A stretch of DNA of 51,036 nucleotides from Cyclobacteriaceae bacterium (GTDB lineage Bacteria > Bacteroidota > Bacteroidia > Cytophagales > Cyclobacteriaceae): positions 1 to 51,036 of the forward strand of contig JALSJD010000201.1 in NCBI GenBank assembly GCA_026989535.1, in the 5' to 3' direction. Below the pieces are notes generated by a model. That model saw nothing but the letters and a program-made list of their open reading frames with translations, did not search any database and was not told the origin of the DNA. Of the stretch, positions 40,098 through 49,055 are shown piece by piece; position 1 is the stretch's first letter; the number at the start of each line of letters is the position of its first letter. Both the position numbers and the translations under genes were made by a program.

Positions 40098-40241
40098 TTA
40101 TTTAGCAGCTTTTTTCTTTGTAGTAGGTTTCTTTTTCTTTTCTGTTGCAACTGGCACCACCTTAACTTTATGAGGTCTGCTTACCCCAAAAGTTCCGTTA
40201 AAAATTTTGCCTCTTTTAGTTTTAATATCTCCTTTTCCCAT
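40098..40241 (-). CDS. 30S ribosomal protein THX
   Basis: A 47-residue, highly basic protein. It opens MGKGDIKTKRGKIFNGTFGV and continues SRPHK, the characteristic pattern of the bacterial THX protein of the small ribosomal subunit in Bacteroidota, followed by a Lys-rich tail (KKKKPTTKKKAAK). It is too short for usual gene-length cut-offs and easily missed. The TAA is 5 bases before the flavoprotein ATG, so the two are co-transcribed. Confidence 0.85.
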   Translation of the reverse strand: MGKGDIKTKRGKIFNGTFGVSRPHKVKVVPVATEKKKKPTTKKKAAK

Positions 40242-40692
40242 ATTTTAATTATTGATTAATGAAACGATATTGAATATTAGTCAATAAATGTAAGTTTTCA
40301 AATAAAACAAGAGGCTAAAACAAAAAAAACTATGCAGTAGAATACATAGCTTTTAAAAACAGGTATTATTTGCATCAACCTTAGTCTGGTTAATACTACG
40401 CACCACCATATTATTAAAAACTACAAATACCATGTTTGTGCCACCGCCAAAGCTTTAGTCGATACGAAGTCACAAACCTTTATTCAACCCTAATATGAGC
40501 GGTAAATACACATCCCATGGCGGAAAGACCACGCCCACCCACCGTGTGCTTTCAAGTTAAAGTAAATGTGTGTGTGTAATCACAATTATCAAAATCAAAG
40601 CACCAATAAACTTGGATAGTCATCGGGGTTGTTGTTATTTGAATAGTGTCATTTGTTATTTCTAAAAACATTTACTTTATGGACAGGCATTA
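40242..40692. other. Gene-free gap with short TG run and reverse repeat end
   Basis: No coding region supported. A short (TG)n run occurs near 40568, and 40650-40692 is a reverse copy of the CTGTCCATAAAG repeat (on the minus strand: TGCCTGTCCATAAAGTAAAT, then GTTTTTAGAAATAACAAATG). The remaining 400 bases show nothing recognisable. Confidence 0.5.
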
Positions 40693-40876
40693 ATTAGAGC
40701 CTGTCTATAAACTCAGTGTCTGATTCAGAAAGTTCGCTATCAAGCCCGCCTCCCTTAGTACAAAGTACGGTGGGCAGGGCTTGCGCAGTCTAAAAAAAAA
40801 CGGAGTTTACTAGTGTAATCGAGTATTTTTTTGACAAGCGTAACGCAGATAGCGGACTTTATGGACAGAACCTAAT
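40693..40876. repeat. MITE-like element with CTGTCCATAAA ends
   Basis: Left end ATTAGAGCCTGTCTATAAA (40693-40711), right end TTTATGGACAGAACCTAAT (40858-40876), imperfect 19-bp inverted repeats. Inside, AAAGTTCGCTATC and GATAGCGGACTTT are a second inverted pair, and CAAGCCC/GGGCTTG (40741-40783) forms a central hairpin. No transposase. The right end contributes the stop codon of the sugar dehydrogenase gene. Confidence 0.7.
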
Positions 40877-42017
40877 TAACGTTTGCCTCATAACTAATCC
40901 TATAAATAACATCGGCATAATCGTCCGAAACTAACAAAGAGCCATCTGGCATCGTAATAATATCTACAGGTCGTCCCCAAGATTTTTGAGTTTCTTTATT
41001 AAGCCAACCCGAAGCAAACACTTTTGCATTATTCACCGTTTTTCCTGTGTGGTCTAGTACCATAATTACGTAGCCAGATTTTGTTGAGCGATTCCAAGAG
41101 CCATGCTGTGCCACAAAAATGTCATTATCAAAGCTTTTCGGAAACATATTGCCTTCATAAAAAACCATGCCCAATGGAGCCACATGCGCACCAAATTTCC
41201 AAGCAGGTGCTGTGTAATCGTCACACTCTTTCCCCTTTCCAAACTTGGGGTCAAGCACTTCGCCACCGTGGCAGTACGGAAAGCCGAAATGTTGGTTAGC
41301 TGTTGTAATCACATTTAACTCGCAGGGTGGCACATCATCACCCATCATATCACGCCCGTTATCTGTAAACCAGAGCTTGCCTGTTTTCGGTTCCCAATCG
41401 AACCCAACACTATTACGTACTCCTTTTGCCACAATTTCGGGTGATGGGTTATCCACATTTATGCGAGTAATGGAGGCATATATTGGATTATCCTTATCAC
41501 ACACATTGCAAGGAGCACCAACGGGTACATAAAGCAGCCCATCAGGCCCAAAAGCAATGTATTTCCATCCATGATGCCTTTCTGTGGGGTAGCCATCAAA
41601 TATCACGGTTGGTTCAGGAGGATTCGCAAGGTGACCTTCAATATTCTCATATTTTAAAATTCTACTTACCTCTGCCACATATAAATCTCCCTCTTTAAAA
41701 GCCACTCCATTGGGCACTTTAAGCCCCTTATCAATAATATAAACCTTATCACCAATCTTATCACCGTTGGTATCTTGCACTGCATACACGTTATCTTCCG
41801 AACGATTACCAACAAACAAAGTGCCTTTCTCGCTTAAAACCATAGATCTGGCATTAGGTACGTGCGCATAAATGGCAATTTTAAATCCCTTAGGTAATTT
41901 AATCTTTTCCAGTGGCAAATTTAAAGTATCGCTTAAAGGAGAAGTAAGCTTAAAAGAAGCCATTATGCCAAGCGAGACAACCAAAATACCTAAAATCAAA
42001 AATCTTTTAGTTTTCAT
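40872..42017 (-). CDS. Sorbosone dehydrogenase-like PQQ-dependent sugar dehydrogenase
   Basis: A 381-residue periplasmic six-bladed beta-propeller. The ATG at 42017 starts a signal anchor (KRFLILGILVVSLGIMASF); an 80-codon extension upstream is antisense to the ABC-F gene and rejected. Family features: YAHVPNARSMVLSEKGTLFVG, TERHHGWKYIAFGPDG, YVPVGAPCNVCDKDNP, WFTDNGRDMMGDDVPPCELN, HFGFPYCHGG, FVAQHGSWNRS and GRPVDIITMPDGSLLVSDD. Cysteines near 215-218 (CNVC) and 295 form the pattern of this group. The enzyme would oxidise an aldose or sorbosone using PQQ. The TAG stop lies inside the right end of the MITE at 40858-40876. The next gene diverges 46 bases away. Confidence 0.87.
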   Translation of the reverse strand: MKTKRFLILGILVVSLGIMASFKLTSPLSDTLNLPLEKIKLPKGFKIAIYAHVPNARSMVLSEKGTLFVGNRSEDNVYAVQDTNGDKIGDKVYIIDKGLKVPNGVAFKEGDLYVAEVSRILKYENIEGHLANPPEPTVIFDGYPTERHHGWKYIAFGPDGLLYVPVGAPCNVCDKDNPIYASITRINVDNPSPEIVAKGVRNSVGFDWEPKTGKLWFTDNGRDMMGDDVPPCELNVITTANQHFGFPYCHGGEVLDPKFGKGKECDDYTAPAWKFGAHVAPLGMVFYEGNMFPKSFDNDIFVAQHGSWNRSTKSGYVIMVLDHTGKTVNNAKVFASGWLNKETQKSWGRPVDIITMPDGSLLVSDDYADVIYRISYEANVN

Positions 42018-42050
42018 AGATTGAACAATTAAGTCTTGTGCATAAAGATA

Positions 42051-42058
42051 TACTTTTG
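42051..42058 (+). promoter_or_regulatory. ABC-F promoter, -7 box
   Basis: TACTTTTG ends five bases before the ATG at 42064, so the mRNA should be leaderless or nearly so. Confidence 0.55.
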
Positions 42059-42063
42059 CAGCT

Positions 42064-43971
42064 ATGTTATCAATAAACAACCTATCGTATTTAATTGGAG
42101 GCCGTGCATTATTCGATGAAGCCTCCTTGCATATAAAACCAAAAGATAAAATTGGGCTGATAGGTCTGAATGGAAAGGGGAAGTCAACCTTGCTTAAACT
42201 CATTAATAAAGACATAATTCCTGATGAAGGCTCCATTTCAAGGGCAAAAGATTGCACCGTTGGGTTTTTAAATCAGGATTTACTCTCTTACCTTACCGAT
42301 GACACCATTTTAACCGTTGCTATGCAGGCCTTTGGCGAGGCAGTTGATACCCAACGGCAGATCGAAGTTATTCTTAAAAAACTGGAAACGGATTATACAG
42401 ATAATTTGGTTGATAAGCTTACTAAACTGCAAGAGCGATTTGAAAGCCTTGATGGGTACACTATGCAGGCCAAAGCGGAGGAAATTTTAGAAGGTATTGG
42501 TTTTACTACCCACCAACTGCATAAACCATTAAAAGAATTTTCGGGAGGTTGGCGAATGCGTGTAATGCTTGCCAAGCTTTTGCTGGAAAAGCCCGCATTA
42601 TTAATGCTTGATGAGCCTACCAACCACTTAGACCTACCTTCGATTGAATGGGTAGAGAATTACTTGCGCACATACGAAGGGGCTGTGGTTGTGGTATCGC
42701 ACGATAGGCAATTTTTAAATAATACCATTAGCAAAACCGTAGAAGTAGCCAATGCTGAGCTCACGTTATACGAAGGCAACTTCGATTTTTACATAAAAGA
42801 AAAAGAGCTTAGAGCCGAAATACAAAACAATGCATTTGCTAACCAACAGCAGCAGATAAAACAAACTGAAAAATTTATCGAACGCTTTAGATCTAAAGCA
42901 ACCAAAGCACGCCAAGTGCAATCAAAAGTTAAATCGCTTAACAGGCTCGACCGAATTGAAGAGGTAATAGACGAAAATGCCGTTGTTAATTTTAAATTTG
43001 ATTTTTCGCAAAAACCAGGCCGGTTTATTACACAACTTAATAATATTTCTAAATCCTATGGCGATTTAGAAATACTAAAAAACACCACCGCCAACATTGA
43101 GCGTGGCGATAAAATTGCCTTGATTGGAGCCAATGGAAAGGGTAAATCCACTTTACTGCGTATTATTTCTGGCAATGAACCTATTAAAGGCGAACGTGTA
43201 GATGGATTTAATGTGATTACAGCATTTTATGCGCAACACCAACTGGAATCGTTAGGTGTTAATAACGAAATACTGGAAGAGCTTAAACAAGCGGGCAGCA
43301 CCAAAACCGAACAAGAGTTGCGTGGGGTTTTAGGTTGCTTTTTGTTTAGTGGCGATGATGTTTTTAAAAAGATTAAAGTACTGTCAGGAGGAGAAAAATC
43401 AAGAGTAGCCTTGGCTCGAACCCTTATTTCAGAAGCTAACTTTTTAATGTTGGATGAGCCAACCAACCACTTGGATATGCAATCAGAAAACATTCTGATT
43501 CAAGCCTTACAACAATATAAAGGCTCTTTTGTGGTAGTTTCTCACAACAGGCATTTTGTAAATCAGGTAGCTAATAAAATATGGTATATCGAGGATAAGG
43601 AAATAAAAGAATACCCCGGTACGTTTCAAGAGTATGAGTACTGGCGATCGAAACAAAATCCTGTAGAAGAAACCACTGTAAAACCTAAAAAGAAATCTAA
43701 CAAGCCCATAGCAAAACCTAAAACAATTGATACCAATCAATTAAAATCGTTAGAAAAGCAATTGGAGCGCATAGAAATAAATATAGAACAAGCTGAAAAA
43801 GAAGTAAAGGGTTTTGAAATTGAAATGGCTCAAACAGAAGTATATGGCAATCCTGAAAGATTAGCAGGCGTAAATACTCGTTTTGAGGAGGCTAGGAAAA
43901 CAGTAGAAGTTCAGCAATCGTTATGGGAAGAAATTGCCGACCAAATAGATGCTATTCAAACAGATGATTAG
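42064..43971 (+). CDS. ABC-F family ATPase
   Basis: A 635-residue soluble protein with two ABC ATPase domains and no membrane part. Domain 1 has Walker A GLNGKGKST near 34, signature FSGGWRMRVMLAKLLLEKPA near 160 and Walker B LLMLDEPTNHLD near 182. The linker (about 250-310) is charged and helical. Domain 2 has Walker A GANGKGKST near 357, signature LSGGEKSRVALA near 441 and LMLDEPTNHLD near 461. A C-terminal coiled coil spans about 555-630. ABC-F proteins bind the ribosome and regulate translation or give antibiotic protection; by its length this is a Uup or EttA-like member. The stop overlaps the start of the next gene. Confidence 0.93.
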   Translation: MLSINNLSYLIGGRALFDEASLHIKPKDKIGLIGLNGKGKSTLLKLINKDIIPDEGSISRAKDCTVGFLNQDLLSYLTDDTILTVAMQAFGEAVDTQRQIEVILKKLETDYTDNLVDKLTKLQERFESLDGYTMQAKAEEILEGIGFTTHQLHKPLKEFSGGWRMRVMLAKLLLEKPALLMLDEPTNHLDLPSIEWVENYLRTYEGAVVVVSHDRQFLNNTISKTVEVANAELTLYEGNFDFYIKEKELRAEIQNNAFANQQQQIKQTEKFIERFRSKATKARQVQSKVKSLNRLDRIEEVIDENAVVNFKFDFSQKPGRFITQLNNISKSYGDLEILKNTTANIERGDKIALIGANGKGKSTLLRIISGNEPIKGERVDGFNVITAFYAQHQLESLGVNNEILEELKQAGSTKTEQELRGVLGCFLFSGDDVFKKIKVLSGGEKSRVALARTLISEANFLMLDEPTNHLDMQSENILIQALQQYKGSFVVVSHNRHFVNQVANKIWYIEDKEIKEYPGTFQEYEYWRSKQNPVEETTVKPKKKSNKPIAKPKTIDTNQLKSLEKQLERIEINIEQAEKEVKGFEIEMAQTEVYGNPERLAGVNTRFEEARKTVEVQQSLWEEIADQIDAIQTDD

Positions 43972-45208
43972 AGTTTTATTATTTTTATTAATTGCCAGCC
44001 AAAGCTTTGCACAGGTAAAGTTAGCGTTAGAGGATAAAGTATATGACCCTTTTATTAAAACCGTGCAGCTTTACCCTCGAGGACTAAAATCAAACGCCCA
44101 GTTATTAAGCCCGGCTGTGTCGGCACGAGGTAGAGAGCAGTTAATACTTGAATTTGACGAGCTGTATAACGATGCATTTACCTACCAGGTTAAGTACATC
44201 CGGTGCGATGCCAACTGGCAGAAATCCTTACTTTCTGAGTTGGAATTTTTAGACACCTACAACGAGTTTACCATTAACACGTATGAGTATTCGTTTAATA
44301 CCAAAACGCCCTACGTGCATTACAGCATTCTGCTACCAAAGCCCAAGCTTTCGGGTAATTATGTGCTTGTGGTATATGCCGATGGCGATGAAGAAGATAT
44401 TATTATTACCAAGCGGTTTTTAGTGTATGACAACCGGGTAATATTTACCGACCAATTTGGATTTACCGGTTTAAATAATGCTTCTCGGTTTAACCAACAA
44501 CTGCAATTTGAAATAAATTATAAGGGGTTAAATTTACAAAGTCCTCAAGATCAAATCTCCGTAACCATTCTTCAAAACCAACGCTGGGATATAGCACATA
44601 CCAACCTTAAACCTACGTTTATAAGAGAGGGAGATTATCAATTGGAATACCGCTACTTTACAGAAGAAACGATGTTTCCTGGTGGCAATGAGTTTAGGTT
44701 TTTCGATATGCGATCGATAAAATATTTTGGTGAAAATGTAAAAACTGTACACATTGAAAAAGAACAAAATTTTACATGGATTGAAGAGGACAAACGAAAA
44801 TCTGAGTTTGCCTATTCCACCGTTTTAATGGATTTAGATGGAGGTTATGTAATTGATAATGTAGAAGGATTTAACCCGCTTATCGAAAACGACTATTCAA
44901 AAGTTGAGTTTACCCTTATAAGCCCTAAAGTAAAAGGCAATGTATATATTACCGGAGCTTTAACACAATGGGCACGAACTAAAGACAATGTACTTAGTTA
45001 TAACCAAGGTGCTTACAAAGGTTCTTTAATTTTAAAACAAGGGTGGTATAGTTATCAATACTTGGTAGAAAGTGCTACTTTGCCATTAAATTATTTCGAA
45101 GGCAACTGGAGTGCCACCAAAAATCAATACCAAATAATTGTGTATTACCGGCCTTACGACCTTGCCACTGATTTAATTATTGGTTATTTGGATATTACCC
45201 CACAGTAA
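43964..45208 (+). CDS. DUF5103 type IX secretion system plug protein
   Basis: A 414-residue exported protein of the DUF5103 family, which includes the Plug protein that seals the SprA translocon of the type IX secretion system. The ATG at 43964 gives a proper signal peptide (MIRVLLFLLIASQSFAQ); an ATG at 43949 adds five residues and is possible. The N-terminal DUF5103 domain has KTVQLYPRGLKSNAQLLSPA near 30 and FEINYKGLNLQSPQDQISVT; the C-terminal third has GALTQWARTKDNVLSYN and GWYSYQYLVE. It overlaps the ABC-F gene by 8 bases. T9SS presence is supported by the CHU_C protein at 735. Confidence 0.85.
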   Translation: MIRVLLFLLIASQSFAQVKLALEDKVYDPFIKTVQLYPRGLKSNAQLLSPAVSARGREQLILEFDELYNDAFTYQVKYIRCDANWQKSLLSELEFLDTYNEFTINTYEYSFNTKTPYVHYSILLPKPKLSGNYVLVVYADGDEEDIIITKRFLVYDNRVIFTDQFGFTGLNNASRFNQQLQFEINYKGLNLQSPQDQISVTILQNQRWDIAHTNLKPTFIREGDYQLEYRYFTEETMFPGGNEFRFFDMRSIKYFGENVKTVHIEKEQNFTWIEEDKRKSEFAYSTVLMDLDGGYVIDNVEGFNPLIENDYSKVEFTLISPKVKGNVYITGALTQWARTKDNVLSYNQGAYKGSLILKQGWYSYQYLVESATLPLNYFEGNWSATKNQYQIIVYYRPYDLATDLIIGYLDITPQ

Positions 45209-45299
45209 AAAACCGCCCTCTTATATTTGCAAATACTTAGAAGGTGGCTTTGAGCAACCTCTGTTTTTCCTGAATCTCGAACTGAACACCGATTAAACC

Positions 45300-45584
45300 C
45301 TACTGAGCAGCCGAGTAAAATCCTAAATAATAGTTACGATTTAGGGATTTAAAAAGTTTTTCAATATAAAGCTGAATAGGGATTTGCCCTTGTTTGGAAT
45401 ATCTTGGAGGAATTATTAAATAAAATTCTTTTCTCAGATTAATAATTGCTTTTTTCTCTATTAATCTTGATAACTCACTTTTTATAGAAGCTTCGCTTTT
45501 ATCAATTACAGTTTGCAGCTCATGCAATGAGAATGAGTATTCTTCAACTGATAAACATTGTTTTATATAATTTGCTACTGTCAT
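45300..45584 (-). pseudogene. Truncated AbiEi-type antitoxin (N-terminal fragment)
   Basis: A 94-residue fragment resembling the N-terminus of AbiEi antitoxins of type IV toxin-antitoxin systems. A winged-helix region (EYSFSLHELQTVIDKSEASI, then LSRLIEKKAIINLRKEF) is followed by the typical YLIIPPRYSKQGQIPIQLYI and ends YYLGFYSAAQ, where intact proteins go on with 'LHGA' and a further 100-150 residues. A TAG stops it. No nucleotidyltransferase toxin AbiEii follows. Likely a relic of a lost defence cassette. It lies 144 bases after the cas6 stop on the same strand. Confidence 0.65.
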
Positions 45585-45728
45585 TATAGTAAATTTTCGA
45601 GCAAGCTACTTATTTTAAGTAATATTCTCGAATTATTACTACTGTTTCTTTCTGTGTTGGCAAAAACAAAATGTGCAAAATATGTAGTTGTTTTTTTACA
45701 TAAAACACAACATACCCACCGTAGTTAT

Positions 45729-46547
45729 TCAAGTTGATGTAAAATCTTCTAAGCCAGGTATTTTATACGCTTCTGCCCGTACATTAGGGTCTTGGTTGGC
45801 AATGTCTATCATACCAAATCCTTTGTGGTTTAAAGCACCAATGCCATTTAAAAAAACAAATTTCTTAACCTCAGGAGCCGCATATAGTGTAAAAGGAAAC
45901 GTATAACCACGTACTTCAAATTTTACATCTTGATCAAATAATGGGTATATGCGCGAGAATTTTTTATTGGCATTATTAAGTTTATCTAAATAGGCCTTAT
46001 CGGGCATCACCTGAAACTCATTAAAACCAGATAATTTATCAGAATCAAACAACGCGCAGTTTTCCATGCGTTGGAGTGTAACATTATATACTAAATCTGA
46101 AAATTCATCCTTTTCCGGGTCGATAAACTCCTTAGAACTTTCGTCCATAATTTTAGGCTCCATTAAAACAATGGGCGAAATGCAAATAAATTTTTCACTT
46201 TTTTCAACATCGTCAAGGTTTTCTATTTCTACGTTCTCGGGTTGTAAAACCAATCCTCCTAATTCAATTTCTGGTAATTGAAACATGTGGAGCAACAAAT
46301 AATCAATAAAGTCTTTATTGAGCGAAGAAACCACCAAGGTTACTCTGGTGGAGTAATAATGCAACCCTTTTCGGCTTGGCTTGGTTTGCCCTTTTAAGCC
46401 TGAAAAATTATAAATATTAAAGGTGGTAAATTTGGGGTCGCCTCCTTTAAGCGTAATTCCTTTTAAAACTTGTGCTAGTAAAAACTGATGGTGAAAAGGA
46501 AGGTATGCACCTCGGTTTTTGAGCAAAAATACTATCCTGGCTCTCAA
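45729..46547 (-). CDS. cas6: Orphan Cas6-family protein
   Basis: A 272-residue RAMP-fold protein of the Cas6 type. It begins MRARIVFLLKNRGAYLPFHH, has SPIVLMEPK near 130 and ends in the glycine-rich loop NGIGALNHKGFGMIDI (about 234-249), which aligns well with Pfu Cas6. The catalytic Tyr/His/Lys triad of that enzyme is not conserved at the aligned places; only the HHQ block near 19 is kept, so catalysis is uncertain. The start is TTG, with no in-frame ATG upstream. No other cas gene or CRISPR array is visible in this window. It may act on a distant array or have another RNA function. Confidence 0.82.
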   Translation of the reverse strand: MRARIVFLLKNRGAYLPFHHQFLLAQVLKGITLKGGDPKFTTFNIYNFSGLKGQTKPSRKGLHYYSTRVTLVVSSLNKDFIDYLLLHMFQLPEIELGGLVLQPENVEIENLDDVEKSEKFICISPIVLMEPKIMDESSKEFIDPEKDEFSDLVYNVTLQRMENCALFDSDKLSGFNEFQVMPDKAYLDKLNNANKKFSRIYPLFDQDVKFEVRGYTFPFTLYAAPEVKKFVFLNGIGALNHKGFGMIDIANQDPNVRAEAYKIPGLEDFTST

Positions 46548-46682
46548 TTGATTAGGTTTTGGATGATAAAAAATTGATTAACAAATAACTTTTTAAACTG
46601 CTGTGCAATTCGGAAGTCGTATAAATTTAGGATTAATTTAAAATAATACAAACAAATATTTAGACAATTACTTTAAAACAGG

Positions 46683-47780
46683 CTAAACATTAAACCTAAA
46701 ATGCATAATGTCGCCATCTTCTACTACATAATCTTTGCCTTCAATTGCTAGTTTTCCTGCTTCTTTGCAGGCTTGTTCCGAACCCAACGCTTCAAAATTA
46801 GTAAGCTTAATTACTTCTGCTTTAATAAACCCTTTTTCAAAATCGGTATGAATAACGCTGGCTGCTTTGGGTGCTTTCCATCCCCTTTCGATTGTCCAAG
46901 CTCTTACTTCTTGCTCACCTGCCGTAAAATAAGTAATAAGATTTAATAATTCGTAGGAAGCTCGAATCAGTTTATTTAAGCCCGAATCGGAAAGCCCATA
47001 TTCTTCTAAAAATAGTTGCCTTTCTTCCACGTCTTCTATTTCGGCAATATCGGCTTCTATGGAGGCCGATATAATTACAATGGAAGCTTTTTCGTTGGCA
47101 ATAGCTACTTTAAGTGCCTCCACAAATGAATTGCCTGTAGTTACCGAAGCCTCATCAACATTGGCCACGTATATTACTGGCTTTGCGGTTAGCAGTAGCA
47201 AATCGGCATAGGCTAAAATTTCATCTTCGGTATGCTGAAGCGTTCTTACATTAGCACCACTTTCTAACGCTTCTTTAACTTCTTCTAATAATTTAATATG
47301 TGCTCTTGCTTCTGCATCACCCGTTTTAGCCACTTTTTGAAGCTTGGCAATCTTTTTTTCAACAGCTTCTAAATCTTTGTATTGTAGTTCTGTATCAATT
47401 ACTTCTTTATCAAAAGCAGGATCTACACTGCCTGCAACATGCACCACGTTTTCATCTTCGAAGCAGCGAACTACATGAATAATTGCATCAACCTCACGAA
47501 TGTTTCCTAAAAATTTATTACCGAGTCCTTCTCCTTTACTTGCTCCTTTTACCAAGCCGGCTATGTCAACAAACTCGATAGTGGTAGGCATCACTCTTTG
47601 AGGACTTACCAGTTTTTCTAAAATTTGAAGCCGCTCGTCAGGCACTGTTACAATGCCTACATTTGGTTCAATTGTACAAAAAGGAAAATTAGCGGCCTCT
47701 GCTTTATTATTAGAGAGCGCATTGAAAAGTGTTGATTTGCCTACATTTGGTAAGCCCACTATTCCACACTTAAGTGCCAT
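46683..47780 (-). CDS. ychF: Redox-regulated ATPase YchF
   Basis: A 365-residue Obg-family ATPase. Motifs: G1 GLPNVGKST near 8, G3 DIAGLVKGASKGEGLGNKF near 71, and the G4 site NVDE instead of NKxD, which gives ATP preference. A coiled-coil helical insertion (about 130-190) and a C-terminal TGS domain (about 282-365: YFTAGEQEVRAWTIERGWKA) match the family. YchF is a ribosome-associated regulator of stress responses. It follows the permease gene with a 5-base gap. Confidence 0.95.
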   Translation of the reverse strand: MALKCGIVGLPNVGKSTLFNALSNNKAEAANFPFCTIEPNVGIVTVPDERLQILEKLVSPQRVMPTTIEFVDIAGLVKGASKGEGLGNKFLGNIREVDAIIHVVRCFEDENVVHVAGSVDPAFDKEVIDTELQYKDLEAVEKKIAKLQKVAKTGDAEARAHIKLLEEVKEALESGANVRTLQHTEDEILAYADLLLLTAKPVIYVANVDEASVTTGNSFVEALKVAIANEKASIVIISASIEADIAEIEDVEERQLFLEEYGLSDSGLNKLIRASYELLNLITYFTAGEQEVRAWTIERGWKAPKAASVIHTDFEKGFIKAEVIKLTNFEALGSEQACKEAGKLAIEGKDYVVEDGDIMHFRFNV

Positions 47781-47785
47781 ATAAA

Positions 47786-48874
47786 TTACGTTTTAAAAAT
47801 GCGATATTGTTTATATCCGCTGCTAAGTTCGTTTACAGATACACGTAATATCGTGTAAACAGGAATGGCCAGTATCATACCCACAACCCCTCCTAGCGTT
47901 GCGGCTGCAAATATAATAACAAATATTTCCAAAGGGTGTGCCTTTACACTTTTGGAGAAAATAAGTGGTTGAGTAATTACATTATCAGTAATTTGAACTA
48001 CGGCAAACACTCCTCCTATTTTTAATAACTGCATTAATAAGCCATTGGTTGCTCCTAATTCGCTCCCTGATTGAACAATGGTAATTATAATAGCAAAACT
48101 AGCCCCTAGTAATGGGCCTAAATAAGGAATTAAGTTAGCTACTGCTGCAAAAAGTGCAATGGTCATGGCATAGCCAATGCCAAAGGCACGTAAACCTATG
48201 CTCACCATCGCAAAAATGGTGGTCATTTGAATAATTAAACCCACCAAATAATTAGAGAGCAAATGCTCAATTTTGGTAAGTGCAGATATCGAAACTTCAA
48301 AATACTTATTAGGAATTATGGAAATCACCTTTCTTCTAAATAAATCATAATCTACCAAGAGAAAGAATGTGATAAAACTAATGGCTAAAAAGCCTATAAA
48401 AATATTGCCTGTATAGGTTATAACTGAATTAAAAATATTTGAAAACTCAATTTCTTTAATGGTTGTAATTACTGCCCTTTGAAACTCCCTGCTAATAAAA
48501 CCCTCCTGTTTGTTGGATAAGTTATTGCGAATAAGAAACTCCTCCACTTTACTCACCGGCTCTTTTAGCTTGTCAATAAGTGAGTAATAATCAATTTTAC
48601 TTAATACGGTTATTTGCTTGGTAATAAGGGGTGTAAAAATTAACGAGAAGAGCAAAATAAATAGCCCAAGAATTAAAAACGAAACCAACGCACTTAATGC
48701 TTTTGGGGGTTTTATTCCAAAAAACCGATTACGAGATAGGTAGTTATTAATGGGCCTAAGTATGGCCGCAATAATGGCTGATGCTATTATATAAAAGTAA
48801 ATATCTGTAAATATCCATCCCAAAAAAATAAACAGCGCAACACTCACAAGTATAAACGTAAAAAACCTATTCAT
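47786..48874 (-). CDS. AI-2E family transporter (PerM-like)
   Basis: A 362-residue inner-membrane protein with about eight helices: three near the start (FTFILVSVALFIFLGWIF, IIASAIIAAILRP and SALVSFLILGLFILLFSLIF), a soluble part, then a membrane half with YTGNIFIGFLAISFITFFLL, the conserved PYLGPLLGASFAIIITIVQ and QPLIFSKSVKAHPLEIFVII block, and LGGVVGMILAIPVYTILRV. These identify the AI-2E/TqsA/PerM family, exporters or permeases of small solutes. Substrate unknown. It is first of a pair with ychF. Confidence 0.92.
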   Translation of the reverse strand: MNRFFTFILVSVALFIFLGWIFTDIYFYIIASAIIAAILRPINNYLSRNRFFGIKPPKALSALVSFLILGLFILLFSLIFTPLITKQITVLSKIDYYSLIDKLKEPVSKVEEFLIRNNLSNKQEGFISREFQRAVITTIKEIEFSNIFNSVITYTGNIFIGFLAISFITFFLLVDYDLFRRKVISIIPNKYFEVSISALTKIEHLLSNYLVGLIIQMTTIFAMVSIGLRAFGIGYAMTIALFAAVANLIPYLGPLLGASFAIIITIVQSGSELGATNGLLMQLLKIGGVFAVVQITDNVITQPLIFSKSVKAHPLEIFVIIFAAATLGGVVGMILAIPVYTILRVSVNELSSGYKQYRIFKT

Positions 48875-48931
48875 TTTGTTATAGTTAGCAATTTATGTTA
48901 TCCATCACAATGCGCTATTTCCTAATTTTAA

Positions 48932-49012
48932 CAGATTCCTGCTTGCCTTCGCAAAGCTCCATAGTACTTCGTAAGAGTAGCTATGGCGTAGCAAGACCTA
49001 CGCAGAATGACG
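48932..49012 (+). repeat. Long form of the 'attcctgc ... gaatgacg' repeat
   Basis: Starts CAGATTCCTGCTTGCCTTCG, has an inserted GCTCCATAG ... CTATGGCG hairpin and ends ACGCAGAATGACG. A short form lies at 16729-16754. It is intergenic between the permease and DUF3276 genes. Confidence 0.6.
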
Positions 49013-49055
49013 TAAAAGAGTTTTGCGCCAACCTGCCAATTTAATAAGTTGGAAA

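Noticed and set aside
41081-41698. Stacked plus-strand open frames inside the sugar dehydrogenase gene
   Set aside because: Shadows of the minus-strand gene, with no start signals or domain features.
42018-42257. 80-codon N-terminal extension of the sugar dehydrogenase
   Set aside because: Antisense to the ABC-F gene, and the ATG at 42017 starts a normal signal sequence.
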